NCBI GenBank assembly: GCA_029262315.1
Contig: JAJCZP010000264.1
Location: 1 to 59,710, forward strand
Reading direction: 5' to 3'
DNA from: Deltaproteobacteria bacterium
GTDB lineage: Bacteria; Desulfobacterota; Binatia; UTPRO1
DNA length: 59,710 nucleotides
Within the stretch, counting starts at the first letter, position 1; each line of letters opens with the position of its first letter. This document shows positions 8,378 through 19,583 of this stretch, piece by piece. Both the position numbers and the translations under genes were made by a program. The notes beneath the pieces are model-generated. The model saw nothing but the letters and a program-made list of their open reading frames with translations. It was not told the DNA's origin and made no database searches.

Positions 8378-9475
8378 TCAATCGATCTCGACGAGCCGCG
8401 CGCGCACCTCCCGCACCTTCCCATCGCGCCGATAGCGCACGAGAATCTCGTCACCAGGATCGTAGCGGTCGAACGCGTTCGAGAGGTCATCGAAATCGGT
8501 AATGTCCCGTTTCCCGATCCCGACGATGACGTCGAAACGTTCGACATCGCCGCGCCGCCCGACTTCGAGTGATCGCAATCCCGCCCCCGCCGCGGGACTG
8601 CCCCGCGTGACCCTGCGAACGATCACCCCGGAGACGCCCCAGCGCTCGGCGACGTAGTCGGGAAGCACCGTCACGCCGAGTCCGGCGCGTCGCACCTTGC
8701 CGTGGCGGATCAACTGCGGCACCACGCGCCGGACGGCACTCACCGGCACGGCGAATCCAATGCCCGCACTCGACCCGGTCGGACTGTAGATCGCGGTGTT
8801 CACGCCGATGAGGCGACCCGCGGAGTCGAGTAGTGGACCACCAGAGTTCCCCGGGTTGATCTCCGCGTCGGTCTGCACCACGTCCTCGATGACGCCGCCG
8901 CCCGCGGTCGGGATCTCCCGCCCGAGCGCGCTGATGACCCCGGTGGTCAACGTCCGATCGAGCCCGAACGGATTACCGATGGCAAGCACTTTCTGACCGA
9001 CGACGAGTCCGGTCGAATCGCCAAGCTGCAGGGGCGTCAGGCTGGCCTCGGTGACCTCGATCCGCAGCACGGCCAGATCCTTCCGTTCGTCGTAGCCCAC
9101 GAGGTGGGCTTGGTGTGTCGCCCCGTCCGCAAGGGTTACCGACACCGCGTCCGCACCACGGATCACATGCAGATTGGTGACGACATGGCCCTTGTCGTCC
9201 CAGAGAAACCCCGACCCTGCCCCGCGCGGAATTGCCGTGACGTTCAAGCTGAACCGATCGCGCGCAAGGCGCGCATTGCGCACATACACCACCGAAGGCG
9301 AGGCGCGTCGGAAGACCTCGATCGTGTTGCGCTCGTTCGCGAGCAAGCCCGGCGGGATCGGGCGCTCGGCGAGCGCCGCATGCACCGGGTCGGCGACCGC
9401 CGTAGGCACCGCGGCGGCGAGGACGGCGGCGGCGAACGTCGCCATGCACATGCCTATGGCTTTGGCACTACGCAC
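8378..9475 (-). CDS. periplasmic HtrA/Deg-type serine protease with one PDZ domain
   Basis: Envelope protein-quality-control protease, 365 residues. The N-terminal signal peptide ends around residue 29 (PTAVADP). The trypsin-like domain contains the full triad: His103 in TNLHVI, Asp133 in KDLAVL and Ser211 in GNSGGP. A single PDZ domain follows from about residue 270. The length and single PDZ resemble DegS or short HtrA forms more than DegP. It is upstream of tetR on the same strand but separated by a palindrome, so probably transcribed independently. Confidence 0.9.
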   Translation of the reverse strand: MRSAKAIGMCMATFAAAVLAAAVPTAVADPVHAALAERPIPPGLLANERNTIEVFRRASPSVVYVRNARLARDRFSLNVTAIPRGAGSGFLWDDKGHVVTNLHVIRGADAVSVTLADGATHQAHLVGYDERKDLAVLRIEVTEASLTPLQLGDSTGLVVGQKVLAIGNPFGLDRTLTTGVISALGREIPTAGGGVIEDVVQTDAEINPGNSGGPLLDSAGRLIGVNTAIYSPTGSSAGIGFAVPVSAVRRVVPQLIRHGKVRRAGLGVTVLPDYVAERWGVSGVIVRRVTRGSPAAGAGLRSLEVGRRGDVERFDVIVGIGKRDITDFDDLSNAFDRYDPGDEILVRYRRDGKVREVRARLVEID

Positions 9476-9549
9476 GCCTCACTAAGCGTAAGCACTCTTC
9501 ACGCATCGTCAAGGCCCCTCAATCGCAGGGGTTCCCTCCACGCTGCGCC

Positions 9550-9577
9550 TTGACGACGCCGAAGTCGTTCTTACCTT
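9550..9577 (+). promoter_or_regulatory. candidate promoter for the hsp20 pair
   Basis: TTGACG at 9550-9555 and TACCTT at 9572-9577 are separated by 16 bases, in the gap before the first hsp20 gene. A strong GAAGGAGG follows at about 9628. The assignment rests on consensus resemblance only. Confidence 0.35.
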
Positions 9578-9640
9578 TCGTGTCGAGACGGCAACCAGAA
9601 CGAGGCCGTCGCGCACTACCAACGTAGAAGGAGGCTGACC

Positions 9641-10087
9641 ATGACACGATTTCGATTCGCATCACCATTCGATTCCGCCGGACGCTTGCTGACATTACAG
9701 CGCGAGGTCGAGCGCGCGTCCGGCAATCCGTTCGACGCCGAGCAGAGCCCGTCTGGACGCGGCGTCTTCCCATCGACGAACGTCTTTCGCGATGATGACG
9801 GCTTGACGCTTCGGATGGAGGTCCCCGGGGTCTCGCCCGCCGACATTAGCGTCGAGGCGCGCGAGAACACGCTGACCGTCAGCGGCGAGCGTACCATCCA
9901 GATTCCCGAAGGCACCAGTTATCACCGGCGCGAGCGCGGAGCCGGACGTTTCGCACGCGCACTCCAGTTGCCCCGCGATGTCGACCCCACCAACGTCACG
10001 GCGACCTGCAAGAACGGCATCCTGACCGTGCGCGTCGCGAAAAGCGAGAACGCCAAGCCGCGTCAGATCACCGTCCAAGCGGCGTAA
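9641..10087 (+). CDS. Hsp20/alpha-crystallin small heat-shock protein 1
   Basis: ATP-independent holdase chaperone of 148 residues. The alpha-crystallin domain spans about residues 48-140, including MEVPGVSPADISVEARENTL and the C-terminal GILTVRVAK. The start ATG has a near-perfect GAAGGAGG upstream. It is followed 29 bases later by a second, divergent Hsp20, so the two likely form mixed or alternative oligomers. Heat induction is expected for the family; no HrcA or sigma-32 site could be identified confidently. Confidence 0.93.
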   Translation: MTRFRFASPFDSAGRLLTLQREVERASGNPFDAEQSPSGRGVFPSTNVFRDDDGLTLRMEVPGVSPADISVEARENTLTVSGERTIQIPEGTSYHRRERGAGRFARALQLPRDVDPTNVTATCKNGILTVRVAKSENAKPRQITVQAA

Positions 10088-10116
10088 CCCATCACGAAGA
10101 GAAAGGAGACACGATC

Positions 10117-10506
10117 ATGACAGAGGAACTGAACGCACGTGACAAAGAAGAAGTGCGGCAGGAGGAATCGACCCACCCTGGACGCAGCTATCGTCCGGAC
10201 GTCGACATCTTCGAGACTGCGGAGTCGCTCGTGCTCCGTGCCGATGTCCCCGGCGTCGACGAGAGCTCAGTCAGCGTCCGTCTCGATGACGGCGTGCTGA
10301 GCCTCGAGGGCCGGGTGTCAGTCCAGGACTACGAGAACCTCACGCCGGTCGCGACAGAGTACCCTATCGGGAACTACCTCCGACGCTTCCAGCTCTCGAA
10401 CGACCTCGATCCCGAGGGTATCGCTGCCCGCGTCACGGACGGCGTACTCGAGGTAACGTTCCCGAAGAGCGCCCAGGCGAAGCCCCGCCAGGTTCAGGTG
10501 ACGGCC

Positions 10507-10512
<6 letters not shown>
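10117..10512 (+). CDS. Hsp20/alpha-crystallin small heat-shock protein 2
   Basis: Second small heat-shock protein, 131 residues. It has a charged N-terminal arm and a complete alpha-crystallin domain (RADVPGVDESSVSVRL to GVLEVTFPK). An AGAAAGGAG sequence precedes the ATG. It is cotranscribed with the first copy and ends in a similar QAKPRQVQV tail, showing an old duplication. Its stop codon lies in a 14-base sequence that recurs 25 bases downstream. Confidence 0.92.
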
Positions 10513-12025
<1,513 letters not shown>

Positions 12026-12027
12026 TC

Positions 12028-13221
12028 ATGACCACCGACAAGGACGAGAAGCGCCGTGGCCCCAGCACCCTCGCGGTCCACGCAGGCGAGTCGCACCCGA
12101 AACCCGGGAACTCGCTGGCGACGCCGATCATCCAGACCGCGACGTTCACGTTTGCCAATACGCAGGAACTTTCGGATCACTTCGAGCGCCGGATCGAACG
12201 TGAAGAGTACGGCCGCTATGGCAATCCGACACAGCGGATTGCCGAGGTGAAACTCGCCGCACTCGACAGCGCCGAAGACGCGCTCCTATTCGGCAGCGGC
12301 ATGGCCGCGATGACCACGACCTTGTTCGCGGTGCTCTCGCGGGGTGCGCACGTCGTTGTCACCGACGACTCCTATCGGCGTACCCGCCAGTTCCTCAATC
12401 AGGTCCTGCACCGCTTCGGCATCGAAGTCTCGACCGTCCCGGCCGGCGACTACGACGCCATGAACGACGCGATCCGGCCGACCACGCGGGTCCTCCTGAG
12501 CGAATCACCCACGAACCCTTACAATCGTGTGCTCGATCTCGAGCGCTTCGTCGAGATCGGTCGCCGCCACCGGGTCAAGACAATCATCGATGCTACCTTT
12601 GCCACGCCGTACAATCAGCGACCGCTCGAGTTCGGCGTGGATCTCGTCATGCACTCGGCGACGAAATATCTGGGCGGTCACAACGATCTCCTCGCAGGCG
12701 TCGTCCTCGGCTCGGCCGACCTGGTCGACGGGATCCGCTCACTCCAGGCCGTCACCGGCGGCGTCGTGGACCCGTTCGCCGCCTACCTGCTGATTCGCGG
12801 CCTGAAGACACTCGCTCTTCGGATCGAGCGCCAGAACGCCAACGCGCAGGCGCTCGCCGAGTTCCTGGACGGCCACGCCAAGGTAGAGGCGGTGCACTAC
12901 GCGGGACTCGCCAGCCACCCGCAACACGACATCGCCCGCCGTCAGATGCGAGGATTCGGCGGCGTCGTATCCTTCGAGGTGAAGGGCGATCTCAGTGCCG
13001 CGACGCGCGTGGTGGACGGCTGCACGATCCCGCAAATCGCGCCCTCCCTCGGTGGTGTGGAGAGCCTGATCGAGCAGCCCGCGCTGATGAGCTTCTACGA
13101 ACTCACCACCGAAGAGCGGCTCCAGGTCGGCATCAAGGACAACCTGATCCGCTACTCCGTGGGCATCGACGACAGCGCCGACCTGATCGACGACCTCGCG
13201 GCCTCCCTGGCCAAAGCCTGA
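12028..13221 (+). CDS. Cys/Met-metabolism PLP enzyme (cystathionine gamma-synthase-like)
   Basis: Trans-sulfuration family enzyme of 397 residues. PLP lysine is Lys213 in SATKYLGGHND, with the family blocks YGRYGNPT, SESPTNP and SLGGVESL. It could be cystathionine gamma-synthase, cystathionine gamma-lyase or O-acylhomoserine sulfhydrylase; sequence alone does not decide. The two-base spacing after thrC implies cotranscription and fits a branch of methionine or cysteine synthesis from activated homoserine. Confidence 0.88.
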   Translation: MTTDKDEKRRGPSTLAVHAGESHPKPGNSLATPIIQTATFTFANTQELSDHFERRIEREEYGRYGNPTQRIAEVKLAALDSAEDALLFGSGMAAMTTTLFAVLSRGAHVVVTDDSYRRTRQFLNQVLHRFGIEVSTVPAGDYDAMNDAIRPTTRVLLSESPTNPYNRVLDLERFVEIGRRHRVKTIIDATFATPYNQRPLEFGVDLVMHSATKYLGGHNDLLAGVVLGSADLVDGIRSLQAVTGGVVDPFAAYLLIRGLKTLALRIERQNANAQALAEFLDGHAKVEAVHYAGLASHPQHDIARRQMRGFGGVVSFEVKGDLSAATRVVDGCTIPQIAPSLGGVESLIEQPALMSFYELTTEERLQVGIKDNLIRYSVGIDDSADLIDDLAASLAKA

Positions 13222-13246
13222 AGCAGCGGCGGCACGAGCGCACCTC

Positions 13247-15016
13247 GTGATCACACTCAGCGAGCTGCGGCGGCTCTACAAAGCAGTCGGACCGATCCTC
13301 AAGAACGCCGTCCTGTCGGGCCGCCTCTTCCGGCCGCAGTGCGTGCTGACTGAGCCCGATCCCGACATCCTCTGCGAGTACGATGTTCAGATCCCACTTG
13401 CCGACGGCACCCGGGTCACGGCCAACGTCTTTCGCTCGAGGCGGGCCGATGACGCGAGCGACAAATTGCCCGCGATCATGTGCGCACACCCGTACGACAA
13501 TCACCTCATCCCCGCACTCGGAAAGACACCTTGCGGCGGGCCGCCGCGGCAGTATCGACTGATTCCGCAGGAGGGGACGCCCACATTCTCCACCCAGACG
13601 AGCTGGGAGTCGCCAGACCCCAACTTCTGGGTGCGCGCGGGATACGCGGTCGTCAACATGAACATGCCGGGCTTCGCGAACAGCGGCGGAACGCCAACCC
13701 TCTCCTCGCTCGAGCAGGCCGAAGCGTTCGCCGAGGCCATCGACTGGATCGGGGCGCAACCGTGGTGCACTGGCAGGGTGGGACTGAACGGCGTCAGCTT
13801 TCTCGCCATCAGCCAATACGCCGTTGCCGCCGGGCAAACGTCGCGAGGTATCCCGGCGAGCTTGAAGGCGATCTGCCCCTGGGAGGGCATCGGCGACATC
13901 TACCGGGAGATGTTCTTCGAGGGCGGCATCGAGGAACAGGGGTTCCCGGTCTTCTGGTGGCACACGGAGGTCAAGCCGACCATCAACTGCAGTGAGCGAG
14001 AGTTCGTCGAGATCGAGGGTCAACTGCCACAGGACATGGCGAGAGCCCATCCCTTCTACGATGGCTACTGGCAGGCGAAAGTGCCAAAGGTCGCCGACAT
14101 CGACGTGCCCATGATGATCTGTGCGAGCTTCTCCGATCAGGGCCTGCACACGCGCGGCAGTTTCCGCATCTTTCGAGAGGCGAAGTCCGAACAGAAGTGG
14201 GTGTATACGCATCGCCGTCTCAAATGGGATGCCTACTACTCGCACGAGGTCCAGGAACTGACGAAATCGTTCTTCGATTGCTTCCTCAAGGACGAAGGCC
14301 GGGACACGTTCCTGCGCATGGATCCGGTGCGGCTCGAGGTGCGTTCGTCGCGTGAGGAGATCCACGAGATCCGGGGCGAACGGGAGTGGCCGCTGGCTCG
14401 CACCTCCTACCAGCCGCTCTTTCTGTCGCCGGACGGCAGACTCGATGCAGCGAAGCCTCTGGCAACGGCCGAGCTGACCTACGATGCCCGCTCCGGTGAG
14501 TGCCGCGCGTCCTACCTATTCGTGCAGGACACGGAGCTCACGGGGTACATGAAGCTCCGCCTCTGGGTGGAAACCCGGGCGGCAGGAGCACCTGGCCCAC
14601 CGCCTGATGATATGGCGCTCTTCGTGGGCGTCGAGAAACTGGATGACCGCGGCCGGCGGGTACGGTTCTTCGGCTCGGTCGGAAATTTCGACGACCTGAT
14701 GACACGCGGGCTACTTGCCGTCTCGAGACGGGCCTTGGATGAGCATGCCTCCACGCCGTGGGAGCCGGTGTTGCGGCATGATCGCGATGAAAAACTCCGG
14801 CCGGGCGAGATCGTCCAGGTGGACATCGCCCTGAACCCGAGCAGCACGTTCTTTCGGCGCGGCGAAGGAATCGAACTCGTGATCTCAGGCCACGAGATCG
14901 TCGCCTCCCCACCGTACATCAAAGCCAACCAGTGCAATCGCGGCCTGCACGTCGTGCACGTGGGAGGCGACTACGATTCCCACCTGCTCATCCCAGTCGT
15001 GCCACCGGCCGCGTAA
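13247..15016 (+). CDS. CocE/NonD-family hydrolase
   Basis: Alpha/beta hydrolase of the X-Pro dipeptidyl-peptidase S15/CocE group, 589 residues. The nucleophile Ser184 lies in LNGVSFLAISQY. A helical cap and a jelly-roll C-terminal domain (from about residue 400) complete the architecture. The natural substrate (ester or amide) cannot be inferred. There is no signal peptide, so it is cytosolic. The GTG start at 13247 is 25 bases after the preceding gene. Confidence 0.85.
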   Translation: MITLSELRRLYKAVGPILKNAVLSGRLFRPQCVLTEPDPDILCEYDVQIPLADGTRVTANVFRSRRADDASDKLPAIMCAHPYDNHLIPALGKTPCGGPPRQYRLIPQEGTPTFSTQTSWESPDPNFWVRAGYAVVNMNMPGFANSGGTPTLSSLEQAEAFAEAIDWIGAQPWCTGRVGLNGVSFLAISQYAVAAGQTSRGIPASLKAICPWEGIGDIYREMFFEGGIEEQGFPVFWWHTEVKPTINCSEREFVEIEGQLPQDMARAHPFYDGYWQAKVPKVADIDVPMMICASFSDQGLHTRGSFRIFREAKSEQKWVYTHRRLKWDAYYSHEVQELTKSFFDCFLKDEGRDTFLRMDPVRLEVRSSREEIHEIRGEREWPLARTSYQPLFLSPDGRLDAAKPLATAELTYDARSGECRASYLFVQDTELTGYMKLRLWVETRAAGAPGPPPDDMALFVGVEKLDDRGRRVRFFGSVGNFDDLMTRGLLAVSRRALDEHASTPWEPVLRHDRDEKLRPGEIVQVDIALNPSSTFFRRGEGIELVISGHEIVASPPYIKANQCNRGLHVVHVGGDYDSHLLIPVVPPAA

Positions 15017-15117
15017 CGCCGCCACAGGCAGCGCGCGAACCGCGTTTTGCGCGGCGACGTCCATCGGAGCACGGCGCGGAGCACGGCGCGCAGCGCCGCA
15101 CGCACGGGGGCGAAACC

Positions 15118-15438
15118 CTATGCAAACGCCTGGTCGATGATCTGCTTCAACTCGCCGCGCTCGTGAAGCTCGTGGATGATGTCACACCCGCCGACGAACT
15201 TGCCGTCCACATACACCTGCGGAATCGTCGGCCATGCCGAGTAGCGCTTGATCGCATCGCGCTTCTCGGGGGACGCGAGAACATCGACGGTCTCGAAAGG
15301 CTGACCGAGCTCGCGAAAGATCTCGATCGTCGCGGCCGAGAAACCGCATTGCGGAAAGACCGGGGTACCCTTCATGTAAATGAGCACCTTGTTGCCGTTG
15401 ATCTCCTGCTCGATCTCACTGAGGATTTCGTCTGCCAT
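15118..15438 (-). CDS. grxD: monothiol glutaredoxin, Grx4/GrxD type
   Basis: Iron-sulfur cluster carrier glutaredoxin, 106 residues. The monothiol active site CGFS holds Cys31 (FPQCGFSAA), with WPTIPQVYVDGKFVGGCDI for glutathione binding. This class normally partners BolA, and a bolA gene lies immediately upstream on the same strand with 36 bases between. Roles in [2Fe-2S] delivery or iron sensing follow from family knowledge. Confidence 0.95.
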   Translation of the reverse strand: MADEILSEIEQEINGNKVLIYMKGTPVFPQCGFSAATIEIFRELGQPFETVDVLASPEKRDAIKRYSAWPTIPQVYVDGKFVGGCDIIHELHERGELKQIIDQAFA

Positions 15439-15474
15439 GCTGTAACCTCCTGGGAACTTCCGGCGCTCAAACGC

Positions 15475-15708
15475 TCAACTCTCGGTCGAGGTAACCGTCT
15501 TGAGCTGCAACGCGTGAATCTGCGGCATTAGCCCAGCCAATGCCCGGTAGACCATCTGGTGGCGCTCGACGAGCGATTTCCCGGAGAAAGCTTCGCTCAC
15601 CACCGACACGGAGAAGTGATCGCCCTCTCCAGTGTAGTCCTCGGCTCGGATCTGCCCATCGGGAAAGACCTGCGCGAGTTCCTGCCGGATTGCCTCAGGG
15701 TCAACCAT
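15475..15708 (-). CDS. bolA: BolA/IbaG-family protein
   Basis: Small BolA-fold protein of 77 residues with the conserved block SLVERHQMVYRAL and a terminal IHALQLKT. It binds monothiol glutaredoxin through a shared [2Fe-2S] cluster in characterised systems. It is upstream of grxD in a two-gene operon and divergent from the ClC gene across about 70 bases. Confidence 0.93.
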   Translation of the reverse strand: MVDPEAIRQELAQVFPDGQIRAEDYTGEGDHFSVSVVSEAFSGKSLVERHQMVYRALAGLMPQIHALQLKTVTSTES

Positions 15709-15777
15709 CGTGCCCCAGCTATACTAGCCTGCCGGGTACTGGCAAGCGAGCCGTCCCTTTGGCACACTCAGGGGATC

Positions 15778-17796
15778 GTGGCGCCGCTCCTATCGTCGAG
15801 CACGGCTCGCACCGAATATACGAGCCTGGTTCTCGTCGCCACGCTGATCGGCTTCCTCGGTGCGGTCGCGAGCGCCGTGTTCCACTGGGCAATCGTCAGC
15901 GCCACGGCAGCGTTCGGCGACCTGCGCGACATGGTGGCCGCTGTACTCCCAGGGCCGGCCGGCGCAGCCATCCCGGTCGTGCTTCTCGTCGGTGGCGTCG
16001 TCCTGCTCATCCTCGAACGCTTCTTCCCGGAACATACACTTGGCTACGGCTTCCCCCGCTTCCTCGAGATGATCCACCTCGAGGACGGCCGGGTGAAGCG
16101 GCGCTGGATGGTCGTCAAAACCCTGGGTACCGCCATCTCGCTCGGTGCGGGCGCCTCCGTGGGACGCGAGGGCCCCATTGCGCAAATTGGCGGCTCGATC
16201 GGTTCGGCGATCGCCCGGCTGCTCAAGATGAGCGGCGATCGCATGAAGCTCATCGTCGCATGCGGGGCCGCGGCCGGAATCGCCACCACATTCAATGCCC
16301 CCATCGGAAGCGTGATGTTCGCCCAAGAAATCGTGCTGCAGGGCCAAGTGCAGCTCGCGCACTTCAGCCTGATCGTCATTTCCACCGCCACGGCCGTGAT
16401 CGCCGCCCGCTCGATGGGGATGTCCGAGACTTTGTTCAGTGTGCGGTCGTTCGAGCTTGCGAGCTATTGGGAACTCTTCCCCTACGGCCTGATGGGGCTC
16501 TGCCTCGGGCTGCTGGCCGTCGTGTACTCGCGTGCGTTTCACACCACGGTCGAGCACGTACAGAAGCTCAAGATCTCGACGGCGACCAAGCTCCTCGTCG
16601 GCCTGACCGTCGTCGGCATGGTGGGCATGGTTCTTCCGCAGAACTTGGCCGACGGGTATCCGACCATCAACGCCGCTCTGGCTGGCGATCTGGCGTGGCC
16701 CCTGATGGTAACCCTCGCCTTCGCGAAGATGGCGACCAGCATCATCTCACTCGCGAGCGGGGCACCGGGCGGATTGTTCGGTCCGATCTTCTTCATTGGT
16801 GCGATGGGCGGGGGATCGTTCCGCGCCCTCTCGGAAGCCCTGCTGCCCGGGCTGACCGGCGCCCGTGGCTCGTACGCCCTCGTCGGCCTGGCCGCCTTCC
16901 TCGCGGCCTGCACCCACGCCCCCCTGACGGCGATGTTTCTGCTCTTCGAAACGACGCGGAGCTACGAGATCGCCCTCCCTGCCCTCATCACCGTCATCCT
17001 CGCCGTCATGGTGTCGAGCAACATCGAGCAAGAGTCGATCGACACGCTCGGGCTCGCCCGCGCCGGCATCAGCCTGCAACCGCCCCGCGAGCAGATCATG
17101 GATCTGATTCCCGTCTCGACCGCTTGCCACCAGCAGTTTCAGATCATCCCCGCCGACGCGCCGCTTCGCGACGTCCTGCGCATCGTCGGCGAGAGTACCG
17201 CAACCAGCTTTCCGGTCGTCGACCGCAAGGGACTGCTGCGCGGCATCCTCTCGCTCCACAACGTCCGCCCACTGTTCAACGACCCCACCGCCGCCGACAT
17301 CGTGATCGCCGCCGACATCTGCGAGAAGAACGTCCCCACGGTGACGCCCGACACGAGCCTCGGACGGGCGCTCGGCCGCATGGAGGCCGACGACCGGGAC
17401 GAGATTCCCGTGGTCGACCCCGAGGATCCGAACCACGTCGTCGGCTTGCTGTCGCGGGCCGATGTCATTCGGGCCTACAATCGCACGTTACTCACGATGC
17501 GCACGGTGCCGGGCGCGGCCGCGGGCGATCAGATGCCGCAGTGGTCACGCGGGTATCGCGTCACCAGTCTCCTCGTGACCGAGAACTGGAACGGACGCAC
17601 GATCCGCGACCTCGACTGCCGTGCCCGCTTCGGGGTGAGCGTGCTGGCCGTCGAACCGCGCGACAAGCCGGGCCACACCTTCGAGGTCCCCGATCCGGAC
17701 TGTCGGCTCGAAACCGGAGATTCGCTCGTCATCGCCGGCCCCTCCGCCAAGGTCGCGAGCTTCGAGCGCGCGTCCCTGACCGAACCCGTGGCCTAG
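15778..17796 (+). CDS. ClC-family chloride channel/transporter with CBS pair and RCK_C domain
   Basis: Inner-membrane anion protein of about 672 residues. The ClC domain has the gating glutamate Glu131 in GREGP, APGGLFGP and the central tyrosine in SYEIALP. A pair of CBS domains (about residues 445-580) and a C-terminal TrkA-C/RCK_C-like domain follow. Two positions are unusual: the GSGIP motif reads GYGFP (Tyr90), and the internal proton glutamate (E203 of E. coli ClcA) aligns with Ile185. The start is GTG 15778; a longer frame upstream overlaps bolA antisense and is unlikely. Confidence 0.88.
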   Translation: MAPLLSSSTARTEYTSLVLVATLIGFLGAVASAVFHWAIVSATAAFGDLRDMVAAVLPGPAGAAIPVVLLVGGVVLLILERFFPEHTLGYGFPRFLEMIHLEDGRVKRRWMVVKTLGTAISLGAGASVGREGPIAQIGGSIGSAIARLLKMSGDRMKLIVACGAAAGIATTFNAPIGSVMFAQEIVLQGQVQLAHFSLIVISTATAVIAARSMGMSETLFSVRSFELASYWELFPYGLMGLCLGLLAVVYSRAFHTTVEHVQKLKISTATKLLVGLTVVGMVGMVLPQNLADGYPTINAALAGDLAWPLMVTLAFAKMATSIISLASGAPGGLFGPIFFIGAMGGGSFRALSEALLPGLTGARGSYALVGLAAFLAACTHAPLTAMFLLFETTRSYEIALPALITVILAVMVSSNIEQESIDTLGLARAGISLQPPREQIMDLIPVSTACHQQFQIIPADAPLRDVLRIVGESTATSFPVVDRKGLLRGILSLHNVRPLFNDPTAADIVIAADICEKNVPTVTPDTSLGRALGRMEADDRDEIPVVDPEDPNHVVGLLSRADVIRAYNRTLLTMRTVPGAAAGDQMPQWSRGYRVTSLLVTENWNGRTIRDLDCRARFGVSVLAVEPRDKPGHTFEVPDPDCRLETGDSLVIAGPSAKVASFERASLTEPVA

Positions 17797-17942
17797 CCTG
17801 CCCGGCGCGAGAGTCCCGTAAAACGCCGCGTCCACGGGAGAAATACGGGATGCATTGACCCTGGGGAACTCGCGGGTGTAGTGCGGGACGGTGGCCCGCA
17901 TGCGGCTGTCCAGTGGCGGCCCGGGACCGGGGAGGTACGTTC

Positions 17943-18479
17943 ATGTCAACCGAAGAGCTTCTTGAAGATCAACTCCGCGAGGATCGTCCGGAGGAGCTGA
18001 GCCCGCAACGCCTGTACGAGCATCTGATCCGCGAACCCATTGGGGAAAGCAATCCACGACCCGCGGTGACCGTCAACCCGCACACCAGCGTCGAGGACGC
18101 GATCGCCTTGATGAAGCAACATCGCTTTGGCTGCCTGCTCGTCGAAGCGAACCGTCAACTGGTGGGCATCTTCACCGAGCGCGATGTGCTGACCAAGGTA
18201 ATCGGCAGCGGGCGCGCGCCTGACGCATTGACGGTCGAGGAGGTCATGACGCGGAATCCCGAGTCACTGACCCTCGACAACGAGATCGCCTGGGTGCTGA
18301 ACCTGATGGCAGTAGGCGGCTTTCGTCACGTCCCGATCGTCGACGCCACCGGACGCCCGGTCGCCGTCTTCTCGGTGAAAGACATCGTCGAACGCCTGGT
18401 CGAACTCTTCCCGCACGACGTCCTCAACCTGCCATCCCGCCCCGGCAAGAACATCGCCCGCACCCGCGAAGGCGCATAG
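17943..18479 (+). CDS. CBS-domain protein
   Basis: Cytosolic protein of 178 residues made of a helical N-terminal segment and a tandem CBS pair (about residues 40-165) ending in a basic tail. The first CBS holds GIFTERDVLTKV and the second FSVKDIVERLVEL. CBS pairs bind adenine nucleotides; the effector here is unknown. ATG 17943 has GGGGAGG upstream. It follows the ClC gene by 146 bases on the same strand. Confidence 0.88.
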   Translation: MSTEELLEDQLREDRPEELSPQRLYEHLIREPIGESNPRPAVTVNPHTSVEDAIALMKQHRFGCLLVEANRQLVGIFTERDVLTKVIGSGRAPDALTVEEVMTRNPESLTLDNEIAWVLNLMAVGGFRHVPIVDATGRPVAVFSVKDIVERLVELFPHDVLNLPSRPGKNIARTREGA

Positions 18480-18488
18480 ACGAGCACC

Positions 18489-18542
18489 CGCGGCTTTGCC
18501 GCGAGTCGCGACGCCCATCGTGCGGCACCAGCCGCACGATGG
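18489..18542. terminator. two hairpins between convergent genes, bidirectional terminator
   Basis: CGCGGC-TTT-GCCGCG at 18489-18503 is followed by a perfect 12-base stem at 18515-18526/18531-18542 with loop ACCA. They sit between the ends of the convergent CBS and korB genes, the expected place for a shared terminator. No strong U-tract is present. Confidence 0.55.
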
Positions 18543-18560
18543 CAGAACAGAGGATTGCCG

Positions 18561-19579
<1,019 letters not shown>

Positions 19580-19583
<4 letters not shown>

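Noticed and set aside
9486-9520. CIRCE (HrcA) element before the hsp20 genes
   Set aside because: TAAGCACTC resembles one half-site but the matching GAGTGCTAA half is absent.
15540-17858. Very long alternative frames over real genes (for example 772 codons over clc, 649 over topA, 558 over korA)
   Set aside because: They follow from high GC with few stops; composition is Arg/Pro/Ala-rich with no domain, and the overlapping frames encode well-conserved proteins.
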